Shown piece by piece: positions 11,091-25,157 of a stretch of 64,000 nt of DNA. This DNA comes from Microbotryum silenes-acaulis (Eukaryota > Basidiomycota > Microbotryomycetes > Microbotryales > Microbotryaceae): positions 1,736,001 through 1,800,000 of the forward strand of contig QPFY01000003.1 of the NCBI GenBank assembly GCA_003665825.1, in the 5' to 3' direction. Below the pieces are notes generated by a model. That model had not been told where the DNA came from. It saw only the letters and a program-made list of their open reading frames with translations, and ran no database searches. The stretch's first letter is position 1, and every line of letters starts with the position of its first letter. The position numbers were made by a program, and so were the translations under genes.

Positions 11091-11412
11091 TGTCGGTACC
11101 GATAGGGTCGATCGAAAAGTTTCGCGAGTGTAGAGGCAATGAGCACTGCCGTTCGAGCGAAACGAATAAGGTGCAGAAGCGAACAGGCATTTCTCTCGCC
11201 TACTCCACTCTAAACGCATGCGCGCCACGCCCAGGGGAGCCCAGGGGGGCGGCCCACCCGTCGCGCCGCGTACTGCCCAACTGCTGGGTGTGCATGGCAC
11301 CGCTCGCTCCCAATCACGCTCCACCCAAACCCTCGTCGAACACGACTTCGACCTCCCTCAGCGCGCCACCAACACCACCCACCACAAAGCAAACACTCAA
11401 GCACAAAGAACC

Positions 11413-12667
11413 ATGTCGGAACCTTTGCTCTCGGATGCGCGCCTGGCGAGCGAGTTGGACTTCTTCAAGCACCACGCCGACTCGATCGCGCAGAACAAGA
11501 TCAAGCTGCCGTCGAGTTACGTGCCAGCGGTCAAGGACCGACCGAGGAAGCCGACGCTCGTCAATGTAAGCGCCCACATCCTGACCCAGACGTGTCTTCG
11601 TCCTTTCCGAGTCCGGCTGGGACGTGTCGCTGTCCAGTGCGAGACCGCACTGGCCCCCACCCCGCCCGTGCGCACTGCACGACCACCTCGCACGGCGCGG
11701 ACACGGAGACCACTGGCTACGAACACGCGTACCGTCCCCCCTTTTGTACTCGCCAGCGGTACTTTGTCCCAAACACGGATAACGATCATCCGTTTGATCT
11801 GACAGCTGACCAGTTCCTCGTCCCCCTTCCGACATCAACGTCAATCTACAGGTGCCCGTGGTCGAACCCCCCACCCCTTCGATCGAAGACGACTCAACCC
11901 CTACGAACGACGAGATCGAGTTGACCATCAAGTCGCTCAAACCGGCCCTGTCCTTCTCGCTCAAGGCCTCGCCGACATCGACGATCCAGACGTGCAAGAT
12001 GCTGCTCGTACAGCAGAACCCGACCGCGCCCGCTCCCGAGCAACAGCGATGGATCCTCAAGGGCAAGTCGATGGGCGACACCAAGCTCCTGCGCGAGTTT
12101 GCGGTCGAGAACGGTTCGGTCGTCAACCTCATGATCACCAAAGCTGCTGCACAAGCCCAGGTCGCCGATCCTGAACCGACCGAAGCATCCGTGGCGTCGA
12201 CAGGAGCACCAACGACGCTGGCTTCGACCTCGACCGCACTCTCCCCACCTTCTACCCCAGCTCATGGAGGGACCGCATCGGGTCGACATTCTCGCGTCCC
12301 CTCCCTCACCCTGTCCGAGCCACCAGAACCCTACACCCCATCAAGACGAGGCTCCAGCGCAGGCTCGCACCGTTCCGTCCCTTCCCTAAGCATCACGACC
12401 GACCTCCTCTCCTCCCCCTTGTCGCTCGATGCGCACCAACCCGCCTCGGCACGTTCAGCCGGATCAGACGAGTTCATCGCCGGTGTCTCGAACCCTGACT
12501 TGTGGACCGAGGCGTTTGAATTGTTGAAACGACACTTTGAGGGTGACGAGTCCAAGGCACAGAGCGTGTGGGAGAGTTGGCTGTCCGGGTCGAGGGATTG
12601 GATCTCGCCAGGGGACAAGGCCTTGATTAGAAGTAAAGCTGGCGTTAGTGCGATGGGTGGGTACTAG
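11413..12667 (+). CDS. Ubiquitin-like domain protein, likely Get5/Mdy2-like
   Basis: Exon 1 is 11413-11565 and exon 2 is 11852-12667 (CAG|GTGCCC acceptor, phase 0), giving 322 aa. The 286-nt intron is long for this window. Residues about 62-135 form a ubiquitin-like fold (IELTIKSLKPALSFSL, TCKMLLVQQNP, RWILKGKSMGD, TKLLREFAVENGSVVNLMI). A Ser/Pro-rich linker follows, then a C-terminal helical segment (LWTEAFELLKRHF, AQSVWESWL). A UBL followed by a linker and a short helical dimerisation region matches Get5/Mdy2, which bridges Get4 to Sgt2 in tail-anchored protein insertion into the ER. The UBL is well supported. The Get5 assignment is an inference from architecture. Confidence 0.7.
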
Positions 12668-13136
12668 AGACGTCTTATCTTCTCGGTTGTTCTTTCTTAG
12701 CAGGGTTCCGCCCCGCTTGTATTGCATACCACTTTGTTCTCCCTTCATCCCTGTTGGCCTGCCAGCTTGATCGGCGCACGGGGTGTCTCGGATGATACCT
12801 TTCGACCACTCGGCCTCCTATGGCTCCCAAGCTCATCCGAAAGACTATTCATATTGCCCTGGAGTACCTCGTCCCCTCGATATCCTTTGCACAAGTCGTG
12901 ACTGCTGCCGCGTAACATGCGAAATGGTTTCGTCGCGATAAAGGAATTTCCGTCTGACGATTGACAAATGATCTAATCCTCTCTCAGCCACCCGGACCAT
13001 AGGTCTCAAAGTTCATGGTAATTATTCCTTCTATATATTTATATTACAGTTCTCGTTCTACAGCCCCAACTTGCGTCCTCCTGCCGAGTGATAATCGCCT
13101 TCCCCTCTACAAGTCAAACGTCCGCACCCGGCCCCT
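12668..13136. other. Convergent intergenic region
   Basis: Holds the 3' UTRs of the Get5-like gene (+) and the small zinc protein (-). An AT-rich TATATATTTATATTAC stretch near 13033 may help 3'-end formation. No further gene seen. Confidence 0.5.
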
Positions 13137-13711
13137 CTAAGCCTTGAGTACGGTCTCCTCTGCGGGTAACGGGTCCTTGGGGTGCTGTGAGAGCAGAGAG
13201 CAATCGTTCTCTCGAGTCAGTCGTCGATTGCGCGTGAATGAAATCGACCGGGCCTTGGTGTGCACTGTGCACATACCTTGGCCTCGAAGTGTTGCTTGAA
13301 CGTCTGTGTGGCCGATCATAGGAGCTGTCAGCTTTCTATTGGATGAGAGATCGGATCAGTATTGTATATTCTTACCTTGTAGTCGACCAAGCCGATCATG
13401 CACTGGGTTTCGGGGCAGGTTCGGCATGTTCCGTGTCGAGGCAGAGAGGACCAACACGTGATCAGTCATCGGCTGCGGAGCCCACCTACGCATCAGCGAG
13501 AGCCTCGGTCCACCTTACCCTGGGGCACGAGATCTATTCAGAAAAAGATAAAATCAGCTCTCGGATCTCAGAAAAACAACGCCAAGATAGTGCAGGGACC
13601 AACCTTGAACGCGGCGGCCCTCTCCTTCAGGTTGGATTTCCCTCCTGCCTTCTTGGCCGCGGCTTCCTGCGCCTTCTTTTGCGATTCGGCCTTTTGTAAT
13701 CCACGAGCCAT
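13137..13711 (-). CDS. Small ZNF706-like zinc-binding protein
   Basis: Exon 1 (13604-13711) encodes a basic, Ala/Lys/Gln-rich start (MARGLQKAESQKKAQ, then SNLKERAAAFK), the hallmark N-terminus of the small ZNF706 / At2g23090-type family. Downstream minus-strand exons encode CRTCPETQCMIGLVDYK, TFKQHFEAK and HPKDPLPAEET with stop at 13137-13139. Together these make a single CxxC...HxxxxH zinc finger followed by the family's HPK.PLP tail. An extra short exon encoding ISCP near 13511-13525 is possible, but I could not settle the splicing of the middle. The product is about 75-80 aa. The family is small, conserved in eukaryotes and poorly understood. The gene is divergent to the decarboxylase-like gene at 14035. 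Confidence 0.7.
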
Positions 13712-14034
13712 GGTCGATGTTAGAAGAGAGTTGAGGGTAACGAGGATTGAGGTCGCGGTGATACGAGTGACGGGGTCAAGGCGTCAAGGCGTTGATTGAT
13801 ACGCTCGGGGCAGCGCGCCTCGTGCGAAGGCACCTCGTTCCAGGTCGTCCCTGCTCCGCTCGCACGGTCCTCGTCGTCGGGGACTCGGAACACGGCGTCG
13901 TGCTCGGCACCTCGGCGTGCACCTGGCAAGTCGCCGTGATCCCACACAGTCCACGAGGCCGCATCTCCCTCCTTCTCGCCTTCTCGCCCTCTCGCCATCT
14001 CCGCGTACCTCACCCCATCCCCGCAGTGACAAGT

Positions 14035-15169
14035 ATGACAACGACGAACGACGCCCTCCCTACCAAGGCACCCCCTCCATGGGATTTAACCGGATCAGGC
14101 TACATCTTTGTCATAGAACCGCAACCGTTCTCGCCGACCCAAGCGGTCCCACTTCCATCCGGCAGTTACGACCCGTTCGAACAGGGGACGCCTTTTGATC
14201 AGTCGTCCAACTTTCATGGTGGCGTTGGCGCCATCTTGGTCGTACGGTATACTACTTCGGATGTTGGTTAGTCTTGGCTACGAGTCTCTTGTCACGGGCT
14301 GAATGTGGGGGCTGCCCCCCGAGTCACCGGCCTCGGGCTCCTCTTTGTCAGGAGAGGTGGGGCTCCTCAGCACCCCGTCGTCGGACGGAACGTTGACGCC
14401 GGCGACTTTTTCCCTCGTCTCGCGAAATCCACAGGTCCCTACGACGAACTCATGATCATTCCTGGCAACTTCAAGAACAAACTCAAAGATGGCACGACTT
14501 CATTCGACCTCGCCATCACTCGTATCTACGTCTCGACCAAGCAGAGCGTGTACAATGGTCGGCAGAACTGGGGGATCCCGAGTACGTCTCTCACCGGAGC
14601 TGACCGAATGCCCCACCTTGAGCATTCTCAGGTCCCGGAATTATTGGCGACATCATGAACTCAAGATGTGTCTCCTCTCTTACACAGAACACCAGGCCGA
14701 CTTTTCCTTCACTCCCGTCCAAGACCGACCCGGATCGACAATGCTGACGGTCTCATCACCAGGCGCAGAAGATTCTTTCTTCTCTGCGATCCTGACTCGT
14801 AGCCGCTGGACCCCTTTCGCATTCCCCGTCTCGACCAAGCTTGCTTCCACTTCATTCATGCGCTCCATATTGCGAGGCTACCGACCGACCCTCGTCCAAC
14901 CCGCCTTATCGACCCAAATCGATTCTTCTAAACTCAAATCCGTCACCTCGGAAGATGCCTCAAACCTCGTTGGCTCAAGCGCCAAATTCGCCGTCACCCC
15001 TACGTCTACAGGATGGAGTAAAGCGTGTACGATCTCCCCCGTTTCGGGGGCAAGGAAGGGGTACGGGGATGGGGTCGGGTTCCCCGAGTTCAAGCCTTGG
15101 TGGGGTGGTTTCGGCGTGAAGTTGACAGAGTTCAATATGGTGTTTCCTGTGCCCGAGGTCGTCGAGTAG
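14035..15169 (+). CDS. Acetoacetate-decarboxylase-like (ADC-fold) protein
   Basis: Exons 14035-14266, 14435-14581 and 14688-15169 join in frame (TTG|GTTAGT; CACAG|GT giving GPYDELMIIPGNF; CCGA|GTACGT; ACACAG|AA giving NWGIPKHQADFSF), 286 aa. The blocks PPPWDLTGSGYIFVIE, GGVGAILVVRYTTS, PYDELMIIPG, ITRIYVSTKQSVYNGR and NWGIPKHQADF match the fungal members of the ADC-like beta-barrel fold. I see no clear equivalent of the catalytic lysine pair of bacterial acetoacetate decarboxylase, so a decarboxylase activity should not be assumed. There is no signal peptide. A second possible acceptor inside intron 2 (CTCAG near 14631) does not keep the frame with a usable donor. Confidence 0.72.
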
Positions 15170-15347
15170 ACGAGGTCACGGTCTTTTTAGACAGTTCTTA
15201 TCAGTAGGATGTTTTTGTGGTTTGCGAGTAGTCTGTGTCATGTATCGCGTCCTTCAGTGCGGAGGTGCAGGCACTGTAAATACGTACGGCAAGAATCCCT
15301 CAAATCACGGATCTCCAACAATTAATCTCCAACATGCCTCATCCACC

Positions 15348-16488
15348 TCAAGCGAGCGGTATCCCTTTATCCCCCTTCCCTTCCTGGTACGTTCTTGACA
15401 AATCATTATAAGCCTTCTTGACGGACTTGACCTTGGCTTCAAGGATCGATCGTTCCTCCGACCCCTCGGGTAATGCTTGGACAAGGTCGCTTATGGATTG
15501 CGAGGTGAAGAATCTGTTAACCTTGTTGTACAACGGTCGATTGGCAAGTTCGGTAGCGGTTTCGGAAGAGGATAGGGAGGGCACTTTGAAGACTTGTTCG
15601 ACTGCGGAGGTGGAAGAATAGAATATCGATGCCCGTCGGTTAGTTGGATATCTTATAGGGCTTTCAGACGATGAAGTGCACGCACGGATGTCGATGTCGT
15701 GAGGGATCGCGAATGTGTCACGCGTTTCTTCGTAGCTGAAAAGGTAGGTAAAATTATCCCAGCCGCCCCAGGTGATACCGCTGCAGGAAACGGCGAAGTG
15801 AAGTCAATGGTATGCCCAAAATGAAAGCTTTTCAGGAGAAGCCTCCTCACGATAAGCCTAGGAACGGAGGACGCGAATCAGGACACATTTGGTTAAGTCA
15901 GCATATCACAAAACAACGGAAAAGAAGACGATGCTTTACGCTTTGAATCACGACGTACATAAAGAGCAAGGCTCATGAGTCGCGAAAAAGATGGTGTCTT
16001 TGGCCTTCGGTCGTGATTCGGCCGAGATTTGGGTGTAGAAGTTTTGTACTGGCACCAGGCAAACTCGGGTACGTCAGTCGATTCAAGTTGAGCACATATG
16101 AACCTTGGAATGCGACTCACTGCAGGTAATTTCGCCGTGCTTCGGGACCGGTTTGAGAAATCAATCGGACAAATGCCAGGGAGCAAGCGGAATCCGTTAT
16201 CAGGTTCAGCTGCGCCGAAGAAGCTCACTCTCGGTGGCCTCGGGGCTCATTTGTACATAGGTTCCACCCATTTAAACGACGCAGAAATATACATGAACCG
16301 TATGGACTGACCATCAGAGGTGAGTCAGTTTCGGTGTTCGTGGTGACCATACAAGGTTCCAACGTGTCCTTGCGCAAGATCGCGGCCCCGAAGACTTTAG
16401 CACCCGAATCGACGCCGGCTCGAGTCAAAGGGATGATCGAGTTCAATGTGGTGTCGAGTAAGGTTTGGACGAGTTTGATGTCTGCCAT
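15348..16488 (-). CDS. Cytidine/dCMP-deaminase-fold protein with microexons
   Basis: Six exons: 16312-16488, 16121-16139 (19 nt), 15959-16048, 15851-15857 (7 nt), 15686-15780 and 15348-15601. They total 642 nt, 213 aa, with phases matching at every junction. The N-terminus reads MADIKLVQTLLDTTL, then GAKVFGAAILRKDTLEP. The 19-nt exon supplies the zinc/catalytic HGE (LM-HGEITC). Exon 3 ends in TIFFATHEPCSL. The 7-nt exon completes the second cysteine of PCSLC. The next exon continues GITWGGWDNFTYLFSYEET and FAIPHDIDIL. HGE plus PCxxC are the zinc ligands and proton shuttle of the cytidine deaminase superfamily, so it is probably an active hydrolytic deaminase. The substrate (nucleoside, nucleotide or other amine) is unknown. 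Divergent to the CCCH gene. Confidence 0.8.
15851..15857 (-). other. 7-nt microexon in the deaminase-like gene
   Basis: The seven bases are flanked by TTCCTAG upstream and GTGAGG downstream on the minus strand. They are required to join THEPCSL-C to the GITWGG block in frame: they finish the cysteine codon, add one leucine codon and begin the serine codon. Skipping them shifts the frame just after the zinc motif. Confidence 0.75.
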
Positions 16489-16929
16489 GAGTTTTGTGGG
16501 CGTAGTTGGGGGGTGGACTGGAGGTGATGCGAGTAAGGTTGAGCGTTGACCCGGGACGTCCGACGGGGAAAGCGGAGGTCGATCGAATCGCCAAGCTTCG
16601 CCGGAGGGCGTCGGCACGTGACCTAAAATCCATCAAGACCGATGGCACTGATGCAATTATTTTTCTTCCCGGTAGAACTTGTTTTAACAAGTAACACATT
16701 CTCGCCTGATGATCCGGTACCAATTTACGACGCGTCGCAGAGGTCCAAGTCACATGACCGCTCGGATGATACTTGTTGTAGGCTTTGACTTTGGCCGGCC
16801 ACTTGCTTGACGACGCCTCCGAGTCTTGACGGCTAGTCGAAATTGCGACCGTTGACATCGCATCCGGGACATCAACCACCGCCTCAACGGGCCTCTGCGG
16901 TGCTTGTCACCTATTCTGAGGCTCCCATT

Positions 16930-19508
16930 ATGGTCCAAGCGGCTCCTGCATCATCACCAGCTGCACAGCCAGCCGATCTGGCGTTGCGCACGGTCCATGT
17001 CGACGACTCGGATGAGAACATCTCACCCAGCTGGTCACGCCGGATCGTGCTCGCTCAAGCCGAGGAGACCGAAGAGGGCGAGTGGGAGGAGGGTGAAATG
17101 GTCAGTAAGGTCTCAGTTGGACGTAAAATTTCATGTAAAAGATCTCACTGTAGCTGATGGTTGTTGTACAGGCATCGCAACCGTCGCTGTCGCCCGTCGG
17201 TGCACGGCCGATCGAACTACCCAATCGGGACGGCCCTCGAGTGTTGTCGTCGGATCGTGGCAACATGCCATCACAAGGTGGAGCTACCCACCAGCCCAAG
17301 TATCGACCCATTTCACCTGTGAAGATACTGCCACCAGGCCCAACCCAAACTGAGGCTCGCTCATCGCCTCCAAGGCCTCATCAATCTGGACCTTCGAGCT
17401 CCGCGGCGCCGGCAGCGATCTCGCCGCCTATCAGCCCGATTACCGTGACTTTCCCGACTCCGCGACCCCGCTCACTCCAACCCATCGCTCTGCGCGTGCC
17501 CCTGAACTTTCTCGAGCGGTCTCCGTCGCCCGGCGCGCCCTCATTTTCTCCATCACAACCACCTCAAACGGTGCCTCATTCTCCTCCAAAGTTTACAAAG
17601 CGAGTACCGGCGTTCTTGTCGACGACGACACGATCCGAAATAGAGACTAGCAAGTCGATTTGGCCTACGCGAGGTCGACCAGGCGACCCGAGGTCCAAGC
17701 TTCAACGCGCCAATAGCAACAGTAGCAGCTCAGCACTGTCTGCGAAACCTCGAGACACTCGCCCAGCGTCTCCACCTTCACGGCACAGTCTTCTGAACCA
17801 TCGTCGTACTTTCCCTTCACCACCTCCCTCTCGTCATTCGGAAAGGTCACTCTACCCACCGGATGAACGTCGCCTGCCTAGGCTGCCCACGAATTTGACC
17901 TCGTCGTCGTCCAATCGCCGCATAGCCCCCTCGTCCTCCCTTCCTCGAAGGAGATCGCTTTCGCCTTCTCGACCGCCTCCGCTAGCAGCAGTCCCTCAAA
18001 GGTCTTTCACGTCCTCGCGATACAAGCCTCCAGCCGAGCAGCAGCAAGATGGACTTCCCGCTTCGAAGCCTTCGCGCGGACCGCTGGCCCCTGGAGGCGC
18101 CCACCTGTGTCAACCCGCGCGGGGAAGGTCAACCAGCCCTCCACGTCGTGGTGGCTCGCCTTCGCGTAGCATCACACACCCACCACCCCGTGAAACCTAT
18201 GATGCAGGTCACCGTCGAGATCGTTCGCCAACTGCGGGAACGAAGACAGACCTGGGCCGACGATGGAAGCAAAACTACCAGTGCGACCCTGTCCGTTACT
18301 ACGTCTTTTCCCACGACCCCCACGAGCTGGGCAAGCGGGGGCTCCGTACAACGGAGGAGGAGGAGGAGGAGGAGGAACGAGTTGCCGAGCTGGCTCGTCG
18401 AGCTGCGTTCGCGCCACCCAAGCGGTCGCCCCTAAAGAGTGTGTCGCCGCCCGAGTCTAGGACATGCGAACGACCATTTCGCGCTCGCTCGGTCCATGAC
18501 TTTGTGCTGTACAAAACCGTAATATGCAAGTACTGGGAGCTAAAAATGGCGTGTCCAAAAGGGACGCGCTGTACCTATGCACACGGCCCCAAGGAATTAC
18601 GCCCGCATGTGTCTTCCCACGCGAAGCAAACCTCGCCCAGGTGGAAGGATCGTCGCGAGCTCGTCGCAGTATCCGAGCATGCGCATCAAAAGCGGCGAGC
18701 ATCTGGGGGTCGAAACAAGTCTAATCGATCCCTGTCACCGACGGAGACGAGGTCTCATGATGGAGAACGCCGTCGCCTTGGAGAGGAGTTCCGATACCGA
18801 GCTCGTTCAAACTCGCCTACCGCTTTGATGACACACTCCAGTGCGGCACCCGCAACGATCAGAAAGCGACGTCGATCGATCGATCTGCCATGGGGGCGAG
18901 GTCTTCGCAATATTTCCAAGAAGCGACGCAAGCGTCGACTCTCGGCGAGTTCGACCGGATCAGGGTCCTCGGGGCTTGAGGATACGGACCCAAGGCGTCG
19001 CGATCGTTCGTTGAACCCGTCGGTACCGCCTCGGGTAAAGCGGGATGAGTCGAACGATGACGACTTTGATGATGATGACCACATCTTGTTTTCACCCGTG
19101 GAGCCTATTGTGGAAGACAAGGATGATTCGATAGCGGGTGATCAAGACGAGGATCCGTACTCGCCACTTTACTCACCCTTTTCGATCATCGAAACCGATT
19201 CGGAGCCGACCCCTCAATCTCGAGAGCGATCGACCGTTTCGCCCTTCTTGGAAAGGGTTTGTCGGCCAAGATCACCGCTCGCACCGATGTCTTCTGTGGT
19301 GCCAGTACAGATTCAACCACTTTTTCCACCCCTCGCGCCAACGGCAACTGCGTCTGCATCTGCACCCGCGCCAGCGCCGGCACCCCAACCTCGACCCGCC
19401 AGCCCTTTCGTCATCGAAAATAGGCTCGTACCTTCGGACCGCGACTACTTCCGCACTTACTTTGCCGAGCTCGCGCGTCGCAAAAAAACCGTCCGACCCA
19501 TCCCTTGA
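16930..19508 (+). CDS. CCCH zinc-finger protein with a conserved C-terminal signature
   Basis: Exons 16930-17100 and 17172-19508 (ATG|GTCAGT, TACAG|GCATCG, phase 0), 835 aa. Exon 1 ends in an acidic stretch (EETEEGEWEEGEM). Exon 2 is Ser/Pro/Arg-rich and disordered, with an eight-Glu run near 18352. At about residues 500-525 it has one CCCH finger, CKYWELKMAC then CPKGTRCTYAH (C-x8-C-x5-C-x3-H), the spacing of RNA-binding tristetraprolin/Nup-type fingers. An acidic region follows, then a distinct C-terminus, RLVPSDRDYFRTYFAELARR. The next gene downstream repeats this C-terminus and the first-intron position without the finger. It probably acts in mRNA processing or turnover, but no direct evidence tells which. 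Confidence 0.8.
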
Positions 19509-20034
19509 TCCCTCATCTTGGTACGCTCGATTTCTCCGTCGAATCAATTCTGCGATTTGACGATACTCTCGTTGTCCGTTCGACCTATCGTCCCTGTACC
19601 ACCACGTCAAGGTTTGTTGTGATTTGTACTCTCGATCTACATGCAATCATACCTGTGAGCCTGTTTTCAGCCCTGCATCGACTATGATACACGTACTGAC
19701 CGCGAAGTGCAGTGGGTGAACACTGAACAGGAGCTCTGAACTGCAGAGGCGCCGCGGTAACTCACGCGATGTCTGTGATGGACATGTTCAACCCGACCCG
19801 AGAGAAGCTTGAATTAAACTGGATGTTCCACAGCCGATCCTGCATTGCTGCCGGCATGTTTTGGAACTTGGGGATTCCTTGATCACGTGATTTTCCGAAC
19901 GCGCCGGGACACCCCCGAACATCCGTTGCGGAGTTCGCTGAACGCGTCAAGGCTTCACAATTCATAACCTAACCTGCGGGCGACACTTCCTGGGCACCCC
20001 AATCGGGAAGACATCAAGCTCGAGGCTTGCTACC
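19509..20034. other. Intergenic region between the two paralogues
   Basis: Holds the 3' UTR of the CCCH gene and the promoter of its paralogue. No separate gene or RNA is recognised. Confidence 0.5.
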
Positions 20035-21642
20035 ATGTACGATGATGTTACAGCTTCTATCTCCGGTCAGAGACAGATATATCGCTCGGAGGCCACTGCC
20101 GCCGGAGCCTGGCAGATGGCAGACGGGACGAGGGACGATGGCAGAATGGTCAGTTCGATTTCATGCACGCAGTGAATCCGGTTGTATTGATGCTTATACT
20201 GCCACCTTCACCTTAAGCCCTCGCGAAACCGTTCTTCGCCCCATAAGGTGTGGGGCACAGTGGGCTATCCAAGCGACGCCCTACGTATGGAAATGAATGG
20301 TGTGGGATATCCGCGGAGTGGCTATGGGGACGCGTCAACGATGGCGCCACCGGCAGAAAGGAGGGTTGCGAGGGATGTCGTACCCCCACCGTCATCGCGC
20401 AATATCCCCCGTCCTCATCCGTCCCTACCGCTGCCCCCGAATTACGCTCGTGCTCGTTATCACGATCTTCCATCTCGCCCGGCAGGCCCAATCGCCGAGC
20501 CCAGGGCGCGGAAGCGCGAGTCTCCTCTAGGCTGGCGATTGGAAGAACGTCGAGCTCAACGCCCGCCTCTGCATCTTTCACCTCCATCCCGAATACGACG
20601 GGAATCTCGCTCACCACCGCTGCAATCATACGAGGTGGTATCGCGACCCTTTAGCTACGATCGGCCGCCGTTGCGTCGATTTTACGCATCGGACGACCGA
20701 ATGGATTCCAGCTCAAGCTCGTACTATCCCCAATCGTACGCGCCACAACCTTCGTCTCCTCCGCGCCGGAGAAGGTCCCTATCTCCCGATGCTTTTCCAG
20801 CCATAAGACCGCCTCCACGGCTCTCCGCAACGTCGAAGAAGCCATTTCCTGCTGGGCCAATAGGTAACCGCTTGTCTCAAAAATCTCACGTCCCGGTACT
20901 GGGTGCGACACCGCTGTCTCAACCGGCTCGGGCACAATTCGATCAATCGGACCTTCCTACTAAGAGCAAAGCCCAACAGGAATTGAGTATACCCGTTGAG
21001 AAAAGACGCTCCGCACCGCCGACCGACCCTTTGTCGACCACGGTGACGGTGACGATGGCGCCGAAAACCAAGACCAAGGCCAAATGGATTCCGAGAACGA
21101 AGGCGAACGTGTTGCTGGGATTGTGCGAACCCAAGCCGGTGAAGAAACCGGTCATACCCGATCCGAATGATAAACAACCACCGAGGCTTCCTTGGGGAAC
21201 AGGTCTCAGCCAAGTCGCTCGCAAGCGGCGACGAGCGAGGGAAGCTGTGCAAGTGGCACGTGCGAAGAGATTGGAGGCGCGAGGGGTCACGGGCAAGGAG
21301 AAGGTGGACAAGAACCGAAGTCGTCGTTCGATGATCCCTTCGTTACCGGTTCATGTGAAGCAGCACGATTCTGGTGATGAAGGGGTCGCCGCAGAACTTG
21401 TGCTGCAGCCTGCCTTGTATCCACTGGAGGAGGGAATGCAGGAGAACATTTCGGCTAATTGCGGCGACAGTCCTGACCCGCCCGTCTACTCGCCGTCGTC
21501 ACCATCGTCGCCATCGTCACCATCGATCCATCTCAGTACCTTCAACATGAAGGATCGGCTCGTACCTTCTGACCGCGACTACTTCCGCACCTACTTTGCC
21601 GAGCTCGCACGTCGAAAAGTGACCGTGCGAGCGATCCTCTGA
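20035..21642 (+). CDS. Finger-less paralogue of the CCCH protein
   Basis: Exon 1 is 20035-20148 (MYDDVTASISGQ to DGRM|GTCAGT). Exon 2 is best read from 20248 (acceptor AAG) to 21642, giving about 502 aa. The product is Arg/Ser/Pro-rich and disordered, with SPPRRRRSLSPDAFP-type segments and a basic central block (QVARKRRRAREAVQVARAKR). It ends in RLVPSDRDYFRTYFAELARR, identical over 20 residues to the C-terminus of the upstream CCCH protein. Both genes have a first intron starting GTCAGT directly after a Met codon. There is no CCCH finger. I infer a tandem duplication followed by loss of the finger in this copy or gain in the other. The acceptor choice is uncertain because the CAG at 20260 breaks the frame. 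Confidence 0.7.
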
Positions 21643-22190
21643 ATCTCGTCGCCTCGGTCCGCTCAATCTGCACATCGAATACATTCTACGGTTTGGCTTG
21701 GCTCTCGTTACCCGTCCTGTAGGACTCGTAGCATCTATTCAGTTGTATTTGTAATCCTATCCGTTATCTTTGCAATTTTAGGCCCTTGACTGCGCAGCAA
21801 TTCAGCCTCCCATCGACGCGCGATGAGAAGATCTGCAAAGACTTCCTTTTTGGTCTTCATTTCAAGTCGGCACAAATACATGCAGTGAATCAACACAGCA
21901 GAAGGTTGGAAAAGAAGGGGCGCGAGAAGCTGAGAGGGGATTGTAGAGGAGGCGTTGAGGGTGGGCAGAGATGTGTGGGGGGGACTATTCTATGCGGGTC
22001 GGTTGTAGGACGGTCGTTGACTCTTTCGAGGCATTTTAAAGGGAGAATGGGAGCTTTGAGAGGGAATAGGGTAAGGGTGGGTGAAATAATGCGAGTGCAA
22101 CAAAACAGGGGACATATCAAACGGGGTGGGAAGGCGCGAGAGGAGGGAGGGGTTCGGTGGATCGTGAGGGAACGCCGGGGGTCCGTGTAA
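21643..22190. other. Convergent intergenic region
   Basis: Lies between the stop of the finger-less paralogue (+) and the stop of SSC1 (-). It contains purine-rich DNA (21900-22180) that keeps frames open on both strands, but nothing in it supports a gene. Confidence 0.5.
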
Positions 22191-24685
<2,495 letters not shown>

Positions 24686-25157
24686 GATGGGTCGTGCGAG
24701 ATGGGGAAGTTGTGGTTGCGATCAAAGGGTAAGAGCGCCCCGGTGCGACTCTGCCGAGCCACGCCCCGCGCCGTCGGCCAGCTTGCGAATCGCGTTACTA
24801 TCCCGCTGTGGCGCGCGGGCCTGCTGGGAATCATGGAGATCGAACTGGCAATGCCGCCGCAGGCTGCAGTGAAGTATGCACGGAGATGAGATACAACAAT
24901 CATTCTCGGGGCCGGGTTTCCCCAGCATTGCATGGCTACTTCCGCTGATTTTTCGACTAGTAGTACGTCACTTTGCCGCCCGACTGATTTTTCCCGCCGA
25001 TGGGCAGGCCTGCAGTGAGCCGGGACCGGACCGGACCGGACGGCTCACGCGATGCGGACTGACTGCGCAAGCTCTTCCACAGCCCTGGTGTACTCAGCCG
25101 GCACAAGTTCATTTTCCTACAATGGTCATTATGAACGCTTTATGCAACTCAGGCTGT
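24686..25157. other. Upstream region of SSC1 / downstream of UTP22
   Basis: Must hold the SSC1 promoter and the UTP22 3' UTR, as both genes run on the minus strand. I looked for nGAAnnTTC heat-shock arrays and saw none convincing. No other gene. Confidence 0.45.

Noticed and set aside
11314..12141. Long minus-strand frame opposite the Get5-like gene
   Set aside because: Antisense shadow of the exon carrying the ubiquitin-like domain; its product is Arg/Gly low-complexity.
16397..16879. A 160-codon minus-strand frame between the deaminase and CCCH genes
   Set aside because: It overlaps the deaminase start in another frame, has no domain, and lies where two divergent promoters are expected.
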